A stretch of 12,156 bases of DNA from an uncultured Oscillospiraceae bacterium (GTDB lineage: Bacteria > Bacillota > Clostridia > Oscillospirales > Oscillospiraceae), in NCBI GenBank assembly GCA_934661715.1, contig CAKUJL010000030.1, forward strand, positions 1 to 12,156, given 5' to 3'. The notes under the pieces were generated by a model, which did no database searches, was not told the DNA's origin, and worked only from the letters and a program-made list of their open reading frames with translations. A program made the translations under genes and the position numbers. Shown here piece after piece: positions 5,979-12,156 of the stretch (position 1 is its first letter; every line of letters starts with the position of its first letter).

Positions 5979-6769
5979 CAGAAGCCCTCCCCTTCTGCCA
6001 TCGGAAAACAGACCGTCCGCGTTCCCGCCGGGGTCTGCACTTTGCTTCGCACGACGCGAATGCTGTAAAGCGCGGACAAAACCGCCTCGCTCAGAACCTC
6101 TCCCGGCGCACCGCAGGCCATCACGCCGCCATCTTTCAGCGCCAGCACCTTCGTCGCATACGAAAAGGCCTGATTGGGGTCGTGGGTGGAGAAAATGACG
6201 GTGTAGCCCTGCTCTCCGAGCTTTGCCACGCGCTCCATGACACGGCAGCTGTTGCCGTAGTCGAGATTTGCCGTCGGCTCGTCCATGATGAGCGTCCCGG
6301 CGTCCTGCACGAGGGCTCTGGCCAGCAGCATCAGCTGCCGTTCGCCGCCGCTGATTTTCATGCAGCCACGATCGGCCAGCTTCTCCATGCCGAGCGCCTT
6401 GAGCATCGCCATCGCCTTTTCCCGCTGCGAAGGCCCCGGCTGCTCGAGTAAGCCTAACTGCGCGGTCATGCCCATGAGGACGCTATCTAACACCGTGTGA
6501 TCAAACGCCGGGCTGTGCGACTGCGGAATGTAGGCGATTTTTTTGGCAAGCTCTCTTCGCGAATACGAGCCGATTTCCGCACCGTCGACGAGAATTTCTC
6601 CCGAAACGGGCGCCAAGAAGCCGAGCAGGCACCGGAACAGCGTACTCTTTCCCACGCCGTTCGGCCCAAGGACGGCGATGCGTTCGCCTTTTTCCGCGCG
6701 GAAGGAAACGCCCGTGATGACCGGCCGCTGGCCATAATGAAAGCACAGATCCCTGACCTCAACGCTCAC
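5978..6769 (-). CDS. ABC transporter ATPase, FepC/BtuD-like (metal or chelate uptake)
   Basis: A complete 263-residue ABC ATPase. Counting from the GTG start, it has Walker A GPNGVGKST (35-43), Q-loop Gln83 (YIPQS), signature ISGGERQ (139-145), Walker B LIMDEP (160-165) and H-loop His196 (STHDP). It would power the FecCD-type permease encoded just before it. GTG at 6769 is chosen because GGGAGGG lies 7 bases upstream; the start overlaps the permease 3' end by 11 bases. A longer ATG frame from 6820 would lie deeper in the permease gene with no clear RBS. The family covers ferric siderophore, haem, cobalamin and molybdate (MolC) importers, and sequence alone does not choose among them. Confidence 0.93.
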   Translation of the reverse strand: MSVEVRDLCFHYGQRPVITGVSFRAEKGERIAVLGPNGVGKSTLFRCLLGFLAPVSGEILVDGAEIGSYSRRELAKKIAYIPQSHSPAFDHTVLDSVLMGMTAQLGLLEQPGPSQREKAMAMLKALGMEKLADRGCMKISGGERQLMLLARALVQDAGTLIMDEPTANLDYGNSCRVMERVAKLGEQGYTVIFSTHDPNQAFSYATKVLALKDGGVMACGAPGEVLSEAVLSALYSIRVVRSKVQTPAGTRTVCFPMAEGEGF

Positions 6770-7802
6770 GCTGCGACCCTCCCGATAAAATAAGGTATAA
6801 GAACACCGGCGCACCGACAAACGACGTGAGAATGCCGAGCGGCACCTCGCTCGTGGTCATGGTCCGCGCCAGATTGTCGACCACCATCAGAAATACCGCG
6901 CCAAGAAGCCCCGACGCCGGGATCAGCCTTCTGTAGTCCTGCCCGAAGATCATCCGGCCAAAGTGCGGGATGACGAGCCCGACCCAGCCGATCATGCCGC
7001 TGATGGCAACGCTTCCGGCGGTCATAAGCGTCGCGCAGAGAACCACCGCCACACGAAGATAAGCCGTATCGACGCCCATGCTCCGGGCCTCGGCCTCGCT
7101 CACCGTCAGAAGATTCACCCGCCAGCGAAGAAGCCACAAAGGAACGAGGCCAATTGCGACCGGCCAAAACGCGAAGTTCACGTCCCGCGCCTTGACGGAC
7201 GTCAGTGAGCCCATCAGCCAGTAGGTGATGGCGGGGAGCTGGTCGGTCGTGTCGGCGACCAGTTTGATGAAGGAGGTGCCGGAGGTGAAAAGCGAGCTGA
7301 TCATCACGCCCGCCAGCACCATCGCAAGCGTCGGCTGAATTTTGCTCACGCGCGAAATGAGATACGCCAGAATCACCGCCAGAAGCCCGAAGGCAAACGA
7401 CAGCGTCGTCGTCATCCCATATCCGAGCCCAAGCAGAATGCCAAGCGCCGCGCCGAAGCCCGCGCCCGTCGACGCGCCGAGAAGATCGGGCGAGACCATC
7501 GGGTTTCGGAACATGCCCTGATACGCGCAGCCCGCCGTCGAAAGCGCCGCGCCCACCAGAGCCGCCGCCGCCACGCGCGGAAGCCGCACATTCACGACCA
7601 CCGCGTACTGCCTCGCCTGCCACGTCTGCGAAAGCCCGAGCGCCCCGCGGCTCAAGCTGCGCAGAAGCCAGTCGAGTAAAATGCGCAGCGTCTGCACCGG
7701 CGAGACGTCGTACCGCCCCACCCAGAACGAACCGAAAAACACCAGGAAAAAGCCCAGCGTCAAGATCAGAAATTTGAGCCCGAAGCTCCGTTTTTGTTTC
7801 AT
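6759..7802 (-). CDS. FecCD/BtuC-family ABC transporter permease
   Basis: The product is about 347 residues, typical of the FecCD/BtuC family, with many hydrophobic segments. The family hallmark is clear near the N-terminal third: LPRVAAAALVGAAL, then QGMFRNP and LLGASTGAGFG. A first membrane segment follows the basic start MKQKRSFGLK. This fold forms the pore of importers for siderophores, cobalamin, haem and, in MolBC, molybdate/tungstate. ATG at 7802 is preferred over a GTG at 7811, but the RBS (GGTGG) is weak for both. It is the first gene of the operon. The gene normally partnered with it, a substrate-binding lipoprotein, is absent on both sides. Confidence 0.92.
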   Translation of the reverse strand: MKQKRSFGLKFLILTLGFFLVFFGSFWVGRYDVSPVQTLRILLDWLLRSLSRGALGLSQTWQARQYAVVVNVRLPRVAAAALVGAALSTAGCAYQGMFRNPMVSPDLLGASTGAGFGAALGILLGLGYGMTTTLSFAFGLLAVILAYLISRVSKIQPTLAMVLAGVMISSLFTSGTSFIKLVADTTDQLPAITYWLMGSLTSVKARDVNFAFWPVAIGLVPLWLLRWRVNLLTVSEAEARSMGVDTAYLRVAVVLCATLMTAGSVAISGMIGWVGLVIPHFGRMIFGQDYRRLIPASGLLGAVFLMVVDNLARTMTTSEVPLGILTSFVGAPVFLYLILSGGSQRER

Positions 7803-7833
7803 GAGAACCACCGTGATTTTTTGATACAGATAA

Positions 7834-7860
7834 CGTATACCAGAGTTTTCGCCTTGTCAA
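7834..7860 (-). promoter_or_regulatory. Candidate promoter of the ABC-XdhC operon
   Basis: Minus strand: consensus -35 TTGACA (7860-7855) and -10-like TATACG (7839-7834) with a short 15-base spacer. TACGTT, at a 17-base spacing, is an alternative but poorer -10. The sub-optimal spacing suggests an activator may be needed. The leader would be only about 25 bases, leaving no room for a molybdenum-cofactor riboswitch. Confidence 0.55.
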
Positions 7861-7968
7861 GCGGCATCGGCAAAAAACGTGCCATTTCGTTCGCCATCGT
7901 CGAAAACGTTTCCCGGCGCACGGACTTCTTTTCCGTACCTGCACGGATTCCTTTTTTCCGCGCCGCAC

Positions 7969-7997
7969 TTGACCGCGGGGGCAAAGCGCGGTATACT
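7969..7997 (+). promoter_or_regulatory. Sigma-A promoter for the PH-domain gene
   Basis: -35 TTGACC (7969-7974), 17-base spacer, -10 TATACT (7992-7997). A perfect AGGAGG (8019-8024) and the ATG at 8030 follow. The 108 bases back to the divergent -35 at 7860 hold an AAACGTTT palindrome (7903-7910 region) but no gene. Confidence 0.8.
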
Positions 7998-8029
7998 CAT
8001 TACAATCATGATACTAACAGGAGGCCGCC

Positions 8030-8425
8030 ATGAAGACCGGGATCGACACCATCTGGGAAGACCGCAAGCGCGTTCTGGGCATGCCCATCAGCTTTACAAA
8101 GTACTACCTGTCAGAGGACCGTCTGTTCGTGCAGACAGGGCTTCTCAATATGAAGATCGAAGAGACGCTTTTGTACCGGGTGACGGATATTTCCGTGCGC
8201 GTGGGCCTGTTCCAGCGTCTGTTCGGCGTCGGCACGATTGTCGTCCATTCGTCTGACAAGAGCACGCCCCATATCAACCTCATCAACGTCAAAGAGCCCC
8301 TTGTCGTCAAGGAGCTCATCCACAAGCATGTCGAGGAGATGAAGGTCTCGCGCAACATCCGCGTCAGTGAATTCCTCGACGACGGCCCCTCCGCGCCCGA
8401 CCCGTGCAGCCAAAGGCCGAAGTGA
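8030..8425 (+). CDS. Bacterial PH-domain (YdbS/bPH2-like) protein
   Basis: A 131-residue protein with the pattern of a bacterial pleckstrin-homology-like (bPH2, YdbS) domain over about residues 15-105. A strand reading PISFTKYYLSEDRLFVQTGL leads to a basic/aromatic pair, then LYRVTDISV and GVGTIVVHSSD, and finally a helix (VVKELIHKHVEEMK). There is no signal peptide or membrane segment, whereas many YdbS proteins have N-terminal membrane helices, so this is a soluble stand-alone version. The C-terminal 25 residues look disordered. The start is fixed by AGGAGG five bases upstream. It has its own promoter and converges on the four-Cys gene. The family's function is unknown. Confidence 0.8.
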   Translation: MKTGIDTIWEDRKRVLGMPISFTKYYLSEDRLFVQTGLLNMKIEETLLYRVTDISVRVGLFQRLFGVGTIVVHSSDKSTPHINLINVKEPLVVKELIHKHVEEMKVSRNIRVSEFLDDGPSAPDPCSQRPK

Positions 8426-8534
8426 AGTAATAGGTAATAGTGAAGAGTGAATAGGTGTGGTGCCGGCTTCGCCGGCGATTCAAATCGCGCCGCAAAGCGG
8501 CGCACCGCACTTCTTCACTCTTCACTATTACTTT
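8426..8534. repeat. Cloverleaf-like palindromic element between convergent genes
   Basis: A perfect 18-bp inverted repeat (8434-8451, and TTCACTCTTCACTATTAC at 8514-8531) encloses a second inverted layer (GTGTGGTGC near 8455 against GCACCGCAC at 8502-8510, one mismatch). Inside are three consecutive hairpins: GCCGG/CCGGC (8462-8476), GCGATT/AATCGC (8475-8488) and GCCGC/GCGGC (8489-8501). It exactly fills the gap between stops at 8425 and 8535. It resembles dispersed MITE/REP-like elements of gut Clostridia and could end transcription from both sides, although it lacks a clear T run. Confidence 0.75.
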
Positions 8535-8711
8535 TTACTTTACTTTCTCCTGTTTCAGAAATTCCGCGATTTCTTTCCCAATCGGGCACTCGGTTTCATA
8601 GGGACAGACGCCGTAATTGCAGTCCGCTTCCCATGCGCCGCCATCCTCTTCTAAAAAAACGAGCCGCGGACCGTCCTGAACCCGGCAGTAGCCGGAAAAA
8701 TTTTTTTCCAT
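8535..8711 (-). CDS. 58-residue four-cysteine protein, unknown function
   Basis: On the minus strand, ATG at 8711 opens 58 codons ending TAA at 8537-8535. The product begins MEKNFSGYCRVQDGPRLVFL, followed by EEDGGAWEADCNYGVCPYE and TECPIGKEIAEFL. Cysteines at 9, 31, 36 and 42 are spaced C-x21-C-x4-C-x5-C, as in a small zinc or Fe-S binding knuckle, and the tail is a predicted helix. GGAG lies 11 bases before the ATG, a little far. Coding character is good (balanced composition, G/C-rich third positions), although the start region is A-rich. I think I have seen similar short Cys-rich proteins in Clostridia but cannot name a family. A perfect -10 lies about 100 bases upstream. Confidence 0.75.
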   Translation of the reverse strand: MEKNFSGYCRVQDGPRLVFLEEDGGAWEADCNYGVCPYETECPIGKEIAEFLKQEKVK

Positions 8712-8772
8712 TTTTTATTTTTCTCCATTTCCGTGAAAAGCCACTTTATTCCTTTGTTTTACTGCGGTTTTT

Positions 8773-8802
8773 TTGTATTCGATATTTTTTTACTTGTATT
8801 CG
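8773..8802. repeat. Paired TTGTATTCG direct repeats in the leader of the four-Cys gene
   Basis: TTGTATTCG occurs at 8773-8781 and 8794-8802, 21 bp apart (two helical turns). They sit between the -10 at 8809-8814 and the ATG at 8711 of the minus-strand gene, where a repressor or an RNA-binding factor could act. Confidence 0.35.
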
Positions 8803-8808
8803 CTTTTT

Positions 8809-8814
8809 ATTATA
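8809..8814 (-). promoter_or_regulatory. Probable -10 box of the four-Cys gene
   Basis: Perfect TATAAT on the minus strand, preceded by GTG as in the promoter at 654-681. No good -35 is found at 16-18 bases, so either an activator is needed or the box is fortuitous in AT-rich DNA. The leader would be about 90 A-rich bases. Confidence 0.45.
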
Positions 8815-8871
8815 CACCCATTCGAAAATGTTGGCTAGACACGCCTAAAAATTTGTGGTAAACTTAGCGGT

Positions 8872-8905
8872 GTTATATCAAAACTGATATTCGACGCCTT
8901 ATAAC
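8872..8905. promoter_or_regulatory. Nested dyads upstream of the ATP synthase operon
   Basis: ATATCA-aaac-TGATAT (8875-8890) is a perfect 16-bp dyad, and GTTATA (8872-8877) pairs with TATAAC (8900-8905). They lie 30-60 bases before the candidate -10 boxes. Otherwise 8815-9067 is AT-rich and without a gene. Confidence 0.3.
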
Positions 8906-8936
8906 TTATATTGCATAATTTCATTTCTTGTGCTAG

Positions 8937-8968
8937 TATAATCAAGAACTGATGAATTTTTGTATAAT
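8937..8968 (+). promoter_or_regulatory. Candidate promoter region of the ATP synthase operon
   Basis: Two perfect TATAAT boxes (8937-8942 and 8963-8968) lie 100-130 bases before the first ATP synthase gene. Neither has a good -35; TTGCAT at 8911-8916 is 20 bases from the first. The region is AT-rich, so one box may be chance. Confidence 0.45.
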
Positions 8969-9067
8969 TATTGTGCGATATGTAGACTGCGCGAAAGAAA
9001 CCCTGCCAAAATTTTTTGGTCTTCTTAACGCGGTTTTTTCGTACAAACCGGGAACGGAGCGAACGCC

Positions 9068-9340
9068 ATGCGCCACATCAACACCATGCAGAAACTGTTT
9101 CGCGGCATTGCGCTGGTGGGTCAGCTCGGCTTTTCTCTCATCACACCGCCGGTCGTGCTCTTATATCTGGCACACTGGCTGCAAACCAGATACGCGCTGG
9201 GCCTCTGGGTGACCGTGCTGGCCCTGATTCTCGGCCTGCTCACATCGGTGAGCACGGCTTTGCAATTTTATCGGAAGCTGACTGCAAAAAAGAACAAAAA
9301 CGATCCCAAGCCGCCGCGCGGCTATGGAGACCACATATAG
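9068..9340 (+). CDS. AtpZ/AtpI-family protein, first gene of the ATP synthase operon
   Basis: A 90-residue protein with two membrane segments (about residues 16-38 and 44-66) joined by a short loop (HWLQTRYALG), and a basic tail rich in K and P. This matches the small AtpZ-like proteins that precede atpI in many Firmicutes ATP synthase operons. AtpI/AtpZ proteins are linked to c-ring assembly and, in alkaliphilic Bacillus, to divalent cation supply. GGAG lies 8 bases before the ATG; a second ATG at codon 7 is possible but lacks an RBS. It is followed after 91 bases by the atpI-like gene. Confidence 0.75.
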   Translation: MRHINTMQKLFRGIALVGQLGFSLITPPVVLLYLAHWLQTRYALGLWVTVLALILGLLTSVSTALQFYRKLTAKKNKNDPKPPRGYGDHI

Positions 9341-9431
9341 GGGCAGCACCGCACAATTGTGTCTGCAAACCTTGCCAAATTATGCGTTGTTGCCTTAATA
9401 TCCTGTTACTGATCCCGAAGGGGGAATGCAA

Positions 9432-9878
9432 ATGAAAGTTCAAAAAGCCGTCCTCAAGGAGACCGGTCACATCGCCATCGGCGTGCTGATCGCGGATGCT
9501 CTGATGTGCGGCGTGTTCGCGATCCTCGGCAAATTCGACTACACGGTCGTGCTCGGCGCACTGCTCGGTACGGCGATCGCCGTGGCAAACTTCTTCCTGC
9601 TCGGCGTGACGCTCCAGAAGGCCGTCGGCATGAAGGAATACGCGTCAAAATACGTCCGGCAGTCGTACAGTCTTCGCATGTTCTTCTGCTTTGCCGGCGT
9701 CGCGGTGAGCGTATTTGCCCCGTGCTTCCATCCCATCGCCGCCATTGTCCCGCTTCTGATGCCGCAGCTCGTCATCTACGCGATGCGGGCCCTCGGTCTT
9801 TACAAGCCGGACAAGCCCCAGGAAAAAACCGCGGAAGCGGACAATATAGATACTGATTTGGAAGGAGACCGTTCGTAA
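9432..9878 (+). CDS. atpI: ATP synthase protein I (AtpI-like)
   Basis: At 148 residues with four hydrophobic segments (about 12-33, 36-60, 80-100 and 104-122), it fits ATP synthase protein I, an accessory membrane protein that helps build the c-ring. The C-terminal tail is charged (from about residue 126). ATG at 9432 is preferred because AAGGGGG is 7 bases upstream; the in-frame ATG at 9426 is too close to it. The stop directly abuts the atpB start, so atpB is probably coupled. AtpI is weakly conserved in sequence, and position in the operon is a good part of the evidence. Confidence 0.82.
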   Translation: MKVQKAVLKETGHIAIGVLIADALMCGVFAILGKFDYTVVLGALLGTAIAVANFFLLGVTLQKAVGMKEYASKYVRQSYSLRMFFCFAGVAVSVFAPCFHPIAAIVPLLMPQLVIYAMRALGLYKPDKPQEKTAEADNIDTDLEGDRS

Positions 9879-10622
9879 ATGAATGTCAATATTCAGGGCG
9901 CGCCAATTTATTTTGAGATCCCCATCCTGGGCGGCATTCCCATCACGGCGACGCTGGTCGTCAGCTGGGGCGTGATGCTGGTGCTGACACTGGTCTGCAT
10001 CTGGCTGACGCACGATCTGAAGGTCCGCAACATTTCCAAGCGGCAGGCCGTGGCCGAAAAGATCGTCATCACCGCGGAAAATTTCGTCCGCAGCAACATG
10101 GGCGAGGCGTGGATGCGCTACGTTCCGTTCGTGAGCACCATCTTCGCGCTGTCCATTTTCTCGAGCCTGTCCTCTCTCGTCGGCCTCTGGCCCCCCACGG
10201 CTGATGTTTCGACGACGCTCGCCTGGGGCATCGTCGTGTTCGTCATCATCACCTTCACGAAGCTCAAGACCAACGGCCTCATTGGCTACCTCAAGGGCTT
10301 CTGCGATCCCATCTTCGTGATGGCTCCCTTTAACGTCCTCGGCGAAGTGTTCACGCCGATCTCGATGGCCTTCCGTCACTTCGGCAACATCGTCTCCGGC
10401 ACGGTCATTTCAACGCTTGTCTACGCGGCGCTCGTCGTTGCGAACCACGCGCTGTTCTCGATCATCCCCGGCGTCGTCGGACAGTGGCTGGGCGCTATCC
10501 CGTTCCTCACGGTCGGCATTCCCGCCGTCATTTCCCTGTACTTCGACTGGTTCGGCAGCTTCATGCAGGCGTTCATCTTCTGCATGCTGACGATGATGTT
10601 CATCTCCACCGCGGCAGAGTAA
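9879..10622 (+). CDS. atpB: F1Fo ATP synthase subunit a
   Basis: This 247-residue membrane protein forms the stator half-channels through which ions reach the c-ring. The essential arginine is Arg166 in SMAFRHFGN (162-170), the counterpart of Arg210 of E. coli. WPPTADVSTTLAW (104-116) is the usual PTAD..TTLA motif before the central helices. Late motifs (VISLYFDWFGSFMQAFIF) complete the last hairpin. It is preceded by AAGGAG 11 bases upstream, inside the atpI end. The overall length is normal for the family. Confidence 0.95.
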   Translation: MNVNIQGAPIYFEIPILGGIPITATLVVSWGVMLVLTLVCIWLTHDLKVRNISKRQAVAEKIVITAENFVRSNMGEAWMRYVPFVSTIFALSIFSSLSSLVGLWPPTADVSTTLAWGIVVFVIITFTKLKTNGLIGYLKGFCDPIFVMAPFNVLGEVFTPISMAFRHFGNIVSGTVISTLVYAALVVANHALFSIIPGVVGQWLGAIPFLTVGIPAVISLYFDWFGSFMQAFIFCMLTMMFISTAAE

Positions 10623-10646
10623 ACCCCTACATACTTTATTTATTAT

Positions 10647-10963
<317 letters not shown>

Positions 10964-10997
10964 GCGGCAAACCACATTCTGAAAGGAGGCGGCAGCC

Positions 10998-11501
10998 TTG
11001 TCCTATCAATCCCTGGTAGCCTTTGAAGGCTGGACCTTCATCGCGCAGATCCTGAATCTTTTCATTCAGATGTATCTGTTCAAAAAGTTCCTTTTCAAAC
11101 CCATCCAGAACATTCTCGCCCAGCGCCAGCAGGAGGTCGACGCCATCTACGCCGACGCAGACTCCGCCAAGCAGGATGCCGAGCAGGCCAAGACCGAGTA
11201 TGAAGGCCACCTGCTCACCGCCCGCACCGAGGCTGAGGAGATCACGGCCCGCGCCGTCAAGAACGCGCAGACCCGGTCCGACGCCATGCTTGCCAGCGCC
11301 CAGAGCGAAGCCGCGGCCATGCGTGAAAAGGCCAGCCGCGACATTGCGCTTGAGCGCCGCAAGGCCATGAACGAGATGAAGAGCGAAATTTCCGGCCTCG
11401 CCGTGGAGATCGCTTCGAAGGTCGCGGAAAAGGAAATCGACGAAAAACAGCATGAAGCGCTCATCGAGCGTTTTATCGACGAATTGGGTGACGAAGCATG
11501 A
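10998..11501 (+). CDS. atpF: F1Fo ATP synthase subunit b (TTG start)
   Basis: The 167-residue peripheral-stalk subunit has a single N-terminal membrane helix (about residues 10-31) followed by a long charged, alanine-rich coiled coil (about 35-150), as usual for b. The start is TTG at 10998: AAAGGAGG ends 8 bases before it, and the first in-frame ATG lies inside the membrane helix. A TTG may temper b output relative to c. The stop overlaps the atpH start by 4 bases (ATGA). Confidence 0.95.
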   Translation: MSYQSLVAFEGWTFIAQILNLFIQMYLFKKFLFKPIQNILAQRQQEVDAIYADADSAKQDAEQAKTEYEGHLLTARTEAEEITARAVKNAQTRSDAMLASAQSEAAAMREKASRDIALERRKAMNEMKSEISGLAVEIASKVAEKEIDEKQHEALIERFIDELGDEA

Positions 11502-12040
11502 TTAGCAAAACTGCCATCACCTACGGCGGTGCGCTGTACGATCTGGCCCGGGAAGAATCTCTCGAGCAGCAGATCCTGCAGGAGCTCCACGAGGTCAGCG
11601 AGCTGTTCCGGCAGAACCCCGATTACGCAAGACTTCTGATGGAGCCCTCCATCGAAAAAGCAGAACGCGCAAAGCTCATCGACGAAGCCTGGGGCGGAAA
11701 TATCCATCCCTATACGGTGAACTTCCTGAAGCTTCTGTGCGACAACGGCACGATCTCCTCGCTGCCCGACTGCTTCCAGGCCTTCCGCACGCGCTATAAC
11801 CGCGACTACGGCATCATCGATGTCCGCGCGGTCACCGCGGTCCCCCTGACGCCGGCCCAAACCGCCCGCCTCAAGGAAAAGCTGGAGGCCAAGTGCAAAA
11901 AGAAGGTGGAGCTGACCGTCCGCACCGACGCGTCGCTGCTCGGCGGCATTCGTCTGGAGCTTCCGGACAAGCAGCTCGACGGCAGCGTACAGAACCACCT
12001 CAACCAGATCCAGCAGCTGCTTGAAAACAGCGCGATCTAA
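11498..12040 (+). CDS. atpH: F1Fo ATP synthase subunit delta
   Basis: At 180 residues it has the normal delta/OSCP layout: an N-terminal helical domain (about 1-105, beginning ITYGGALYDLA) and a C-terminal domain ending in the conserved GGIRLELPDKQLDGS (148-162) then NHLNQI. Delta links the b stalk to the alpha3beta3 head. Its start overlaps the atpF stop, and the b-delta-alpha order is standard. The next gene starts 54 bases later. Confidence 0.95.
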   Translation: MISKTAITYGGALYDLAREESLEQQILQELHEVSELFRQNPDYARLLMEPSIEKAERAKLIDEAWGGNIHPYTVNFLKLLCDNGTISSLPDCFQAFRTRYNRDYGIIDVRAVTAVPLTPAQTARLKEKLEAKCKKKVELTVRTDASLLGGIRLELPDKQLDGSVQNHLNQIQQLLENSAI

Positions 12041-12094
12041 AGTACCGCATTTCTCCTTTTACAAGGCTTTATTCTACTGAAAGCTGGTGAAGCA

Positions 12095-12156
12095 ATGGAA
12101 TTAAGACCGGAAGAGATTTCAAGAATCATCCGTTCTCAAATCAAACACTATGAAGC
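12095..12156 (+). CDS. atpA: F1Fo ATP synthase subunit alpha (5' end only)
   Basis: ATG at 12095 opens 20 codons to the window edge. The sequence MELRPEEISRIIRSQI followed by KHYE matches the amino terminus of alpha subunits (the usual start reads M-x-L-R-PEEIS-x-I-I), and position after atpH is as expected. A GGTGA lies a few bases upstream. The nucleotide-binding domains are outside the window. Confidence 0.9.
   Translation, partial: MELRPEEISRIIRSQIKHYE

Noticed and set aside
7812..7870. Possible molybdenum-cofactor riboswitch before the permease operon
   Set aside because: The leader predicted from the TTGACA promoter is about 25 bases, far too short; no conserved core seen.
6766..7968. 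400-codon minus frame overlapping the permease in another frame
   Set aside because: Its translation is rich in R, G and A without domain motifs, whereas the overlapping permease frame has clear FecCD motifs.
9352..9361. CACAATTGTG 10-bp palindrome between the first two ATP synthase genes
   Set aside because: Lies inside the operon with no promoter nearby; 10-bp palindromes occur by chance.
9645..10379. Long minus frame opposite atpI/atpB
   Set aside because: His/Asp/Glu-rich mirror of membrane-protein codons, no RBS; a shadow of atpB.
11147..11998. Long minus frame opposite atpF/atpH
   Set aside because: Mirror of coding strands of two certain genes; no RBS or domain.

Overview
This 12.2 kb stretch looks like chromosome of a GC-rich Clostridia bacterium, most likely Oscillospiraceae/Ruminococcaceae. 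The grounds are strong GC3 bias in the genes, strong AGGAGG-type ribosome binding sites, sigma-A type promoters, palindrome-rich dispersed elements of the kind common in that group, and Firmicutes-like versions of most proteins. This is inference; no rRNA or other taxonomic marker is present.

Layout. (1) Bases 1-75 are the 3' end of an unidentified + gene. (2) 76-1037 has no sizeable gene. It holds a MITE-like element with 19-bp inverted ends (137-421) and a complete tiny minus-strand unit (promoter 654-681, strong RBS, 26-residue membrane peptide at 585-505, terminator 463-495). Upstream of that unit lies a cluster of TGCA-centred dyads, then the terminator of the next operon (952-986). (3) 1038-2934 (-) is a two-gene operon of a trimeric purine nucleoside phosphorylase and a divergent MtnA/eIF2B-type sugar-1-phosphate isomerase. 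Its promoter mirrors one for a 65-residue membrane protein (3085-3282, +). (4) 3306-7802 (-) is a tightly overlapped five-gene operon: FecCD-type ABC permease, ABC ATPase, SAM methyltransferase, XdhC-family protein and a THEP1 NTPase fused to a Nudix domain. XdhC points to molybdenum-hydroxylase maturation, so the transporter may import molybdate/tungstate or a metal chelate. No substrate-binding protein is encoded here. (5) 8030-8425 (+) encodes a bacterial PH-domain protein. It converges on a 58-residue four-cysteine protein (8711-8535, -), and a cloverleaf-like palindromic element fills the gap between them. (6) 9068 to the end (+) is the start of an F1Fo ATP synthase operon: atpZ-like, atpI, atpB, atpE, atpF, atpH and the first 20 codons of atpA.

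Points of most interest are an ATP synthase c subunit carrying two carboxylates plus the Na+-site residues (a predicted sodium rotor), the NTPase-Nudix fusion beside XdhC, the divergent isomerase paired with PNP, and two very small genes (26 and 58 residues) that routine annotation could miss. No CRISPR array, tRNA, rRNA, transposase or phage gene was seen.
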